This document shows, one piece after another, positions 57,637 through 64,000 of a DNA stretch of 64,000 bases. Each line of letters opens with the position of its first letter. The stretch's first letter is position 1. The notes beneath the pieces are model-generated. The model made no database searches and had not been told where the DNA came from. It saw only the letters and a program-made list of their open reading frames with translations. The DNA lies in contig QWQG01000165.1 in the NCBI GenBank assembly GCA_003670925.1, forward strand, positions 1 through 64,000, read 5' to 3'. A program made the translations under genes and the position numbers. The DNA is from Planctomycetota bacterium. GTDB taxonomy: Bacteria; Planctomycetota; Planctomycetia; Planctomycetales; Planctomycetaceae.

Positions 57637-60600
57637 ATGAAGCTGACAGAAATTGACATCGATCGTTTTCGCATCTGGCGCAATCTGTTGCTGCGACTTG
57701 ATCCAAAGGGGCTCAATGTCATCTACGGTCCCAATGAGGCCGGTAAGACGACGTTGATGCGTTTTATTCGATCGACGCTTTACGGTTACGAGCCACTGAC
57801 CACAGAACCGGCATTTCATCGACCGGATGCCGAGCAACCTTGGCGTGGAGCAGTGCGGTGCGAGCATGGCGGTCGCACATGGCGAATTCATCGCCGGGCT
57901 GAAGCGGCGGGGCCCGGTCGGCTGAGAATTTCCGGCGGTCAGGAAGGTGTCGCTAAAGACGTCGCATTGGACGATATTCTGTCGGGAACCAGTGAAGATG
58001 TTTACGCCGATATCTTTGCGGTTGGTGTCCGCGAGCTGCAGCAGTTAGCGACGCTGGGCACAAATCAGGTTGCCCAGTACATCTATGGTCTGTCGCTAGG
58101 ACCGCAGGGGCGTCAAATCCTAGACGCTCTTGCCGATGTTAAAGAACGTCGCACATCGATGTTTGGCGAAGACCATCGGTCGGGGCGGATTCCGCAGTTG
58201 TTCGACAAATATGCCAACCTGTCGGGCAGCCTTCGCAACTCTGGGCAGGCACGCGACAAGCATGCAAAACTCACGCATCGTCGTCAAGATTTGCTCCAAG
58301 AAATTGAAGAACTTCAGCATCGGGAAAGCCATGTCACCAACGAATTGCGTGGCTTGCGGTTTCTTCAGAATTGTCACAAACCATGGAAACGCATCCGAGA
58401 TCTCCAAGCAGAACAGTCCGGGCTGCAGATCGTACCGACGAATCCTACCGAAGCTTTGAAACTGCTGGCAGCCGCAGAAAAAGATCTCCTAGAATCCACC
58501 AACCGCCGCGATAAACTCAACGAGCAGGCGACGCAACTGCGTTCGCAGGCCGAACGGCTGCAGACGGATCCATTATTTGACAAAGAACGCTACGCGATTC
58601 AAAGTCTTGTCGATCAAAGCGACTGGCTGCGTCAAATTGAGGAACAAATTCGGAATGCCGAAGAACGCTCGTCAGAACTACGACGTGAACTGAATCATCA
58701 GATGACTCAATTGGGCAGCGGCTGGGCGGTCGAACGCCTAAATTCGATTGACACATCACCGGCAGCTCATCATCGCCTGCTCGAGGCCGCTCGACGATAT
58801 CAAGATACCGTTCAGCGTCGCGGGAAACTCAGGCGAATGTTGCGGAGTATGACCAGACGTAGTCAGAAGGAACTGGTGGAACTCAACACACAACTGGACG
58901 TTGTGGGGATTCCCGTTTTCGATGCCATCGAACTTGAACAGTTGCGCTTGCGGGAGTTAGAGAATCTCGGACGCCTCCGCCTGCAGGAAGAGCAACTGGC
59001 GCTCAAGATCCAGACCGTGCGGCGTGTGATCGATCGCGTAGACACCGACGAATCGATTCCGGCGTGGGTTGATAAAACGATCACGACGATGGGTTGGATT
59101 GGGGCTGGATTGTGCTTATTTGGGATCGCGACTTTCTCGCTGGGCGGCGAACCACGCCGGGCCCTCGGCGGTGCACTGGCCGCAGCCGCGTTTGGTTTTG
59201 CCGGAATTATGTGGTGGGGAGTTCGCAACGGTCTGCGAAATAACTTCGACGCGAAGGTTGGGATTAAGCTCGATGACATTGCCGACGAAGCAAGGCAGGC
59301 CGACCGACAGTTGCGATTGTTGCAGGAGCGCATTGGCCGCATGTCTCTGGCAGGTCGCCACGAAGACGCCAAAAACTGGAAATCATCTACCGCCGAGATG
59401 GTTGATCGCATCGGTGATTGTTCGGCCCGGATCGCCGATCTGGAGGTATTGCAACGAAAACAGACACGTGCGGCGTCCCGACGCATGCGGTTGAAGATGC
59501 TACGAGAACGTTATAAATCGGCACAGCAAACCGTCAACGAGCAGCGCCAAGCGTGGTGTCGCGTACTGACCTCGCTGGGCATGGACGAAACGGTACGGAT
59601 CGAACAGGCGTTCGACTGGTGGCGTCGCATTCAGGAAGTACGTGAAATGTTGACCCAATGGCGCAATTCGGCACCTGAGGTAGAAGGCTTGCGGCGGATG
59701 TTTGAGGCCATGCGCATGCGTGTGGAGCAATTAGGAAACCGGCTCACAAATGCCAAGAAGATGAATTTTTCTCGACCGCTGGAAGTCCTCACGTCATGGC
59801 AACAGGAACTCAAGACTCATGATCGGGATCGCACTGAGAAGCATCGTCTGATTGCAGAAAGCGAAGCTAAGCAATATGACGGACGGCATACGCAACATCA
59901 ATTGGAAGCGGCAGAATTGCGTCGAAGTGCCGTGCTTGCCCGTGCGGGTGTGTCGTCACGGGAAGAATTGACCAAGCAACAAGAATCTGAAGCTCGACGT
60001 GTGCAATTAGCCGCGCAGTTGAAAAAAGCCAACGAAGAATTGATGGATGCGTCATCTGCGGAGACAGAATTGGCCATCGTGGAAGATGATTTGATGCGAT
60101 TTGACGCGCTCAATGCTCGTGAAACAATTCAACTGCGAACTTCCGAGTTAGCGGATGTTGAACAGCGGCTGAATAAAAATCACGAGGAATTGGGGAGTCT
60201 CAAACAAGAGATCAAATTGTTGGAATCCGGCCGCGATTCCCATGCAGAATTCTTTCGAAAATCGCGTGTCGCAACGGAGATTTATCGTGCCTCGGAAGAT
60301 TGGTTGGCGCTGCAAATTGAATATGCTGCTGTCATGCAGATCCGCCGTCGCTTTGAACAGGAAAATATTTCCGGCACACTTGTGACTGCGTCTGGCTACA
60401 TGCATCGCATGACATCCGGCCGCTACCATCGCATCTGGGCGCCGCTGGGAGAAGACTTGTTGTGCATTGACGATGAATTCGGGCAAACTTTTCGTGTTGA
60501 ACAACTCAGTGGTGGCACGCGGGAACAACTGTTCCTTGCCATCCGATTTGCACTGGTGCGTGAATTTGCCAAACGCGGTGTAGAGCTGCCGCTCGTGATG

Positions 60601-60915
60601 GACGATTTGTTTGTCAATTTTGATCAGGAACGCACGGCAGCGGCGGCGGACTGTCTTTTGGAAGTTGCCCGCGAGGGCCAGCAGGTTCTGTTCTTTACTT
60701 GCCATGAACATATTGCCCAAATGTTTCAACAAAAACAGATCGAACCGTTGTGGCTGCCTGGCCACAAGGTTGCCTATGATGCACTTAAGCCGGAGCACGA
60801 CGCATCACACGCCGAAGACGCACATCGAATCGAAGGCGGCAGGCTTGTCTCCGATTCCGATGAATTGCTCGACGATGCTTGGGATCAAGCTAAAAGCAGC
60901 GATTCTCTCGCATAG
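57637..60915 (+). CDS. SbcC/Rad50/YhaN-like AAA ATPase with long coiled coils and central hydrophobic segment
   Basis: Walker A 'YGPNEAGKTTLMRFIRSTLYGYEP'; signature 'LSGGTREQLFLAIRFAL'; Walker B 'LPLVMDDLFVNFDQER'; 'FFTCHEH'; central 'GWIGAGLCLFGIATFSLGGEPRRALGGALAAAAFGFAGIMWWG'. Confidence 0.93.
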   Translation: MKLTEIDIDRFRIWRNLLLRLDPKGLNVIYGPNEAGKTTLMRFIRSTLYGYEPLTTEPAFHRPDAEQPWRGAVRCEHGGRTWRIHRRAEAAGPGRLRISGGQEGVAKDVALDDILSGTSEDVYADIFAVGVRELQQLATLGTNQVAQYIYGLSLGPQGRQILDALADVKERRTSMFGEDHRSGRIPQLFDKYANLSGSLRNSGQARDKHAKLTHRRQDLLQEIEELQHRESHVTNELRGLRFLQNCHKPWKRIRDLQAEQSGLQIVPTNPTEALKLLAAAEKDLLESTNRRDKLNEQATQLRSQAERLQTDPLFDKERYAIQSLVDQSDWLRQIEEQIRNAEERSSELRRELNHQMTQLGSGWAVERLNSIDTSPAAHHRLLEAARRYQDTVQRRGKLRRMLRSMTRRSQKELVELNTQLDVVGIPVFDAIELEQLRLRELENLGRLRLQEEQLALKIQTVRRVIDRVDTDESIPAWVDKTITTMGWIGAGLCLFGIATFSLGGEPRRALGGALAAAAFGFAGIMWWGVRNGLRNNFDAKVGIKLDDIADEARQADRQLRLLQERIGRMSLAGRHEDAKNWKSSTAEMVDRIGDCSARIADLEVLQRKQTRAASRRMRLKMLRERYKSAQQTVNEQRQAWCRVLTSLGMDETVRIEQAFDWWRRIQEVREMLTQWRNSAPEVEGLRRMFEAMRMRVEQLGNRLTNAKKMNFSRPLEVLTSWQQELKTHDRDRTEKHRLIAESEAKQYDGRHTQHQLEAAELRRSAVLARAGVSSREELTKQQESEARRVQLAAQLKKANEELMDASSAETELAIVEDDLMRFDALNARETIQLRTSELADVEQRLNKNHEELGSLKQEIKLLESGRDSHAEFFRKSRVATEIYRASEDWLALQIEYAAVMQIRRRFEQENISGTLVTASGYMHRMTSGRYHRIWAPLGEDLLCIDDEFGQTFRVEQLSGGTREQLFLAIRFALVREFAKRGVELPLVMDDLFVNFDQERTAAAADCLLEVAREGQQVLFFTCHEHIAQMFQQKQIEPLWLPGHKVAYDALKPEHDASHAEDAHRIEGGRLVSDSDELLDDAWDQAKSSDSLA

Positions 60916-60949
60916 TGACCAAACGTGATGAACCTAGACGCAAGCCAGA

Positions 60950-61600
60950 TATCGTCGCTGCCCTGCATCAGCGGCTCGCTGCCTCAGGGGGCAAACGTGA
61001 CGAGACAAGCAAGACTTGCCTTGCAACTGCGAAGTCCTGTGAATCGAACCGAGCATCACCCCAGCGGAACACAAATACCAGCACGGCTGCAATAACACCC
61101 AGTGTCATGAAAAATGTTCGCCATGTCGCGTCAGGAATCAGCAAGATTAACGCGGCAAAGTGGGGCTCCCATTAAAGCCCAGCGAACCGAAAACACCATG
61201 AATCCCCAATGCTCGACCCCGATTTTCCGGAGTTGTGATCGAAGTCATGAGTGCCAATCCAGCCGGATGATACATACTCGCAAAGACGCCCATGGCGAAC
61301 AATTGCACGGCCAAAATCTCAGCGGTCGTCGTGGATGCAAACGAGAGACACACAACCGCGGTGCCAGCGAGATACAGCGTGAGCACGCGGGAAGCGCCCA
61401 CGCGATCTGCCAGTATTCCTGTCAGAAAGGCGCCAAATCCAAATGGAATTCGTAGCAACGATCCGTACTGTCCGGATTGCTCCATAGTGAGATGAAACTC
61501 ACTGCAGACAATCTGTTCCACGCTGGAGAACGACTACTCCGTCAAGTGGACCATCGTGTGCGCACAAGATATCACAAGGACCATCGGCAGATTAGAATTG
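60950..61600 (-). pseudogene. Frameshifted, truncated MFS transporter gene
   Basis: 'MVLVISCAHTMVHLTE*' / 'SVEQIVCSEFHLTMEQSGQYGSLLRIPFGFGAFLTGILADRVGASRVLTLYLAG...GRALGIHGVFGSLGFNGSP' / 'HFAALILLIPDATWRTFFMTLGVIAAVLVFVFRWGDARFDSQ' in three different frames. Confidence 0.75.
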
Positions 61601-61624
61601 CGGTTGTTCAAGCAAGACTCAAAA

Positions 61625-62740
61625 TCAGCGTTGAAGTTCGGCAGTGAGTTCCGTGGTAGTGCTCGCAATATCGGCAGGGTCACGCAAGAACTCCTGCATC
61701 GCTTCCTGACTTGCGAAGAGCCAGATGTGCTTTCGGAACACGGCGGCGAATTCAAGACTTCCTGCCACGCGTTGTTCATCCTCAAGTAATGTCATCGCAC
61801 ACGCACCGTCCAGCATGGGCCAATACGTGTCTGGTGATGCAAGAAATCGTGATTTATTCTCGCTGCTTGAAAAATAGAGCGTCTGCCCGCGATAGTTGAC
61901 TTGACTGCGTGCCGTGCCTTTCACGAGTTCACGTCCATGCACAGCACTGACAAGACAGAGCCCGTCAAATGCCGGAGCTGACTTTTCCTCAGCCACGGCG
62001 CGGTGTTCCTGCTCACCGCTAATTGTCTTGAAAAATGAGTCCGGATCGGAATCACCCGCCGCAACACGGAACTCAGTAGGTTTCATTGAAGCAACGCTGC
62101 GGACATCGTCGAACCGATTCGCTGCGGAATCCCCCTCAGTGCGTCTTGCTTCGCGAGGAGAATCTGGCTGCGTGTGCGTCTCCAATTCCTGTTCTTTACG
62201 CGTCAGACGTGAAGGGTTGATCGGCTCGGGATCAAACAGCTCTGGTCGCGGCGCTGCTGTCATCGGACGCTGCGGTGAATTTTGGGCACTCACCGTTTTT
62301 GCTGCTCTACCCCGAGACGCATACGATGCGGTGACGGTTTCTAATTTCGGAATCAGTGCTTCCGGCGTCTGGAAGCCAGAGATGCGTTCAATAACCTTAA
62401 GTTCCGGTGTCACGATCAGGATCGCAGGCAGCCCCTTAATTCCCAGATCTTTTACTAGATCTTTGTTGTGATCTGCATCGACTCTGACAGCCACAAAGTC
62501 GTGGGAGATCCGTTCTGCGACGTCTGTGTTTGTAAATGTGCTCTTCTCCATCTTCTTGCAGAATACGCACCACTCAGCCGTGAACTCCATTAGCACGGGC
62601 TGACCGCTTGCGGCAGCGCGGTGAAGCGCGTCATCGATATCTGTGCACCACAGAATTTCAGCGGCCATCCCACTTTTGCAGACCATCATTGCTGTCGCAA
62701 GGACGAAAATGGTAAGACTTCGATTCAGGCTTGCGGACAT
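61625..62740 (-). CDS. Thioredoxin-fold protein with C-terminal tandem YHS-like segments
   Basis: 'EFTAEWCVFCKKMEKSTFTNTDVAERISHDFVAVRVDADHNKDLVKDLGIKGLPAILIV'; C-terminal 'GQTLYFSSSENKSRFLASPDTYWPML' and 'KHIWLFASQEAMQEFLRDP'. Confidence 0.88.
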   Translation of the reverse strand: MSASLNRSLTIFVLATAMMVCKSGMAAEILWCTDIDDALHRAAASGQPVLMEFTAEWCVFCKKMEKSTFTNTDVAERISHDFVAVRVDADHNKDLVKDLGIKGLPAILIVTPELKVIERISGFQTPEALIPKLETVTASYASRGRAAKTVSAQNSPQRPMTAAPRPELFDPEPINPSRLTRKEQELETHTQPDSPREARRTEGDSAANRFDDVRSVASMKPTEFRVAAGDSDPDSFFKTISGEQEHRAVAEEKSAPAFDGLCLVSAVHGRELVKGTARSQVNYRGQTLYFSSSENKSRFLASPDTYWPMLDGACAMTLLEDEQRVAGSLEFAAVFRKHIWLFASQEAMQEFLRDPADIASTTTELTAELQR

Positions 62741-63063
62741 TCCGTGACTCACAACGTGAAGGTTGGCTGGCTAGGCAACAGCACTGCCTTGAAAAGACAC
62801 TGCCCCGTTTCCGGTATCGGAAAACAGGGACTGGCTTCGTTGACGTCATAATCGGAAAAACCGAAACAGGAGGAAAAGTTTCTAAAGAGCTTCGCAAAAG
62901 GCCAATTCGTCGGCAAAATCTGCAGGTTGACGCGGATTTATCCCGCGTGGGCTGGCTACCCCGTGACTTTGCCTGACAGGCCCGCTCATGTCGCGAACCT
63001 TCAGCCACCATCCTCTTTCCATGACCAATCCCCGTCATCATGCGTTGGACATGAATGACCATC

Positions 63064-63936
63064 CTACGTTGCACGATCTTTGACGATTGGATTTGTCAGC
63101 CGACCGATGCCCGTAATCGTGATCGAAACTTCATCGCCGTTTTCTAAGGTAAAATTATCTTCAGGCACAACCCCGGTGCCGGTCATCAGAAACGCACCGT
63201 TTGGCAATTCATTTTCGCGGAACAGCCAAGCAACTAATTCTTCAGGCGTACGTTTCATCTGACTCAATTTGGTGCCGTCTGCTGATGCAATCTGCCCGTT
63301 CCGCCGGATCTCAAGTTGAATGTCGATTAAATCTGGGTTCAATGGCCCGTCCGCCAGTAAGACGCATGGGCCAAGTCCGGCACATTGTTTGTAGAATTTG
63401 GCCTGCGGCAGATACAGTGGATTTTCGCCCTCAATGTCACGAGCAGACATGTCGTTGCCAATCGTATATCCCACGATTCTTGCGTCTTTACTGATGACAA
63501 GTGTGAATTCTGGTTCCGGAACGCACCATTGACTATCGCTGCGAACACGCAGTGGTTGACCGGGGCCGGACACGCGGTTTGGTGTCGCTTTAAAGAAAAG
63601 TTCCGGACGGTCGGCCGTATAAACTTTATCATAATGTGACGCCGCTGCTGCCGACTCTTCCATCCTTGCGACCTGACTGCGCTTGTAAGTGACGCCCGCT
63701 GCCCACACTTCCTGCAGATCGATCGGTGCCAGAAACTGGATGTCAGAAAATGCCAGAAGTTGTGTATCGGGCTTTAGCAGGAATCGAGCGAGCCCTGCCG
63801 GATCAGCGGAGTTCAAAATATCCATCAACGAATGACACGCATCGATCTGAGTCAGATCGAGCGGCTGGACTGTGTTGTCATGGACAGCTGCAACACGTTG
63901 CGAACCGTCATTGAGCCGAATACGAGCCAGTTTCAC
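63064..63936 (-). CDS. Fumarylacetoacetate hydrolase family protein
   Basis: 'VWAAGVTYKRSQVARMEES'; 'VPEPEFTLVISKDARIVGYTIGNDMSARDIEGENPLYLPQAKFYKQCAGLGPCVL'. Confidence 0.93.
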   Translation of the reverse strand: MKLARIRLNDGSQRVAAVHDNTVQPLDLTQIDACHSLMDILNSADPAGLARFLLKPDTQLLAFSDIQFLAPIDLQEVWAAGVTYKRSQVARMEESAAAASHYDKVYTADRPELFFKATPNRVSGPGQPLRVRSDSQWCVPEPEFTLVISKDARIVGYTIGNDMSARDIEGENPLYLPQAKFYKQCAGLGPCVLLADGPLNPDLIDIQLEIRRNGQIASADGTKLSQMKRTPEELVAWLFRENELPNGAFLMTGTGVVPEDNFTLENGDEVSITITGIGRLTNPIVKDRAT

Positions 63937-64000
63937 GAGTGTATTCCTCTGGATAAGTCAGAATATTTGTCCGCTAGCTCTGTGCCATGTTGACATCCAG

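Noticed and set aside
62764-63063. Possible structured RNA in the gap between the thioredoxin and FAH genes (repeated GGCTGGCTA, CCGTTTCCGgtatCGGAAAA)
   Set aside because: Hairpins are short and imperfect and match no riboswitch class I can recognise.
1-64000. CRISPR arrays, rRNA genes, large tandem repeat arrays or recognisable restriction/defence islands
   Set aside because: None seen on reading through the sequence; the SbcCD-like pair has no adjacent defence genes.

Overview
The window is a bacterial chromosome segment with a typical planctomycete gene complement; this lineage call is inferred from protein families (DUF1080 and PQQ/NHL propeller proteins, a GlmU-like protein, DUF6677-like and MMPL/RND proteins), not from a search. 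Main content, left to right: a transposase relic; a giant membrane protein (-); an MFS transporter; a triple DUF1080 protein; a TraR/DksA zinc-finger gene overlapping lspA; a decayed integrase island between tRNA-Leu(UAA) and tRNA-Phe(GAA); an MMPL/RND exporter; a nine-gene flagellar rod/ring/hook operon (flgF-flgG-flgA-flgH-flgI-flgJ(N)-flgN-like-flgK-flgL) with a near-consensus sigma-54 site and a mini-HDOD gene after it; rpsO-pnp; assorted propeller, lactonase and STAS proteins; a sugar ABC importer, DapA-family aldolase/lyase and MFS cluster; secreted low-complexity, YHS/TRASH-like and esterase proteins; an FHA protein; an SbcCD/YhaO-YhaN-like pair; a decayed MFS gene; a thioredoxin-YHS protein; and a fumarylacetoacetate hydrolase-family gene. 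The most notable observation is the 55.9-60.9 kb pair. The Mre11/SbcD/YhaO-like subunit has apparently lost the metal-binding residues I can align (DLH to NIR, GD to GN, GNHD to GDSD, GHxH to TGEL). Its Rad50/SbcC/YhaN-like partner keeps the Walker A, signature, Walker B and H-loop-like motifs. This suggests a nuclease-dead, ATPase-competent complex. No CRISPR array or rRNA was seen.
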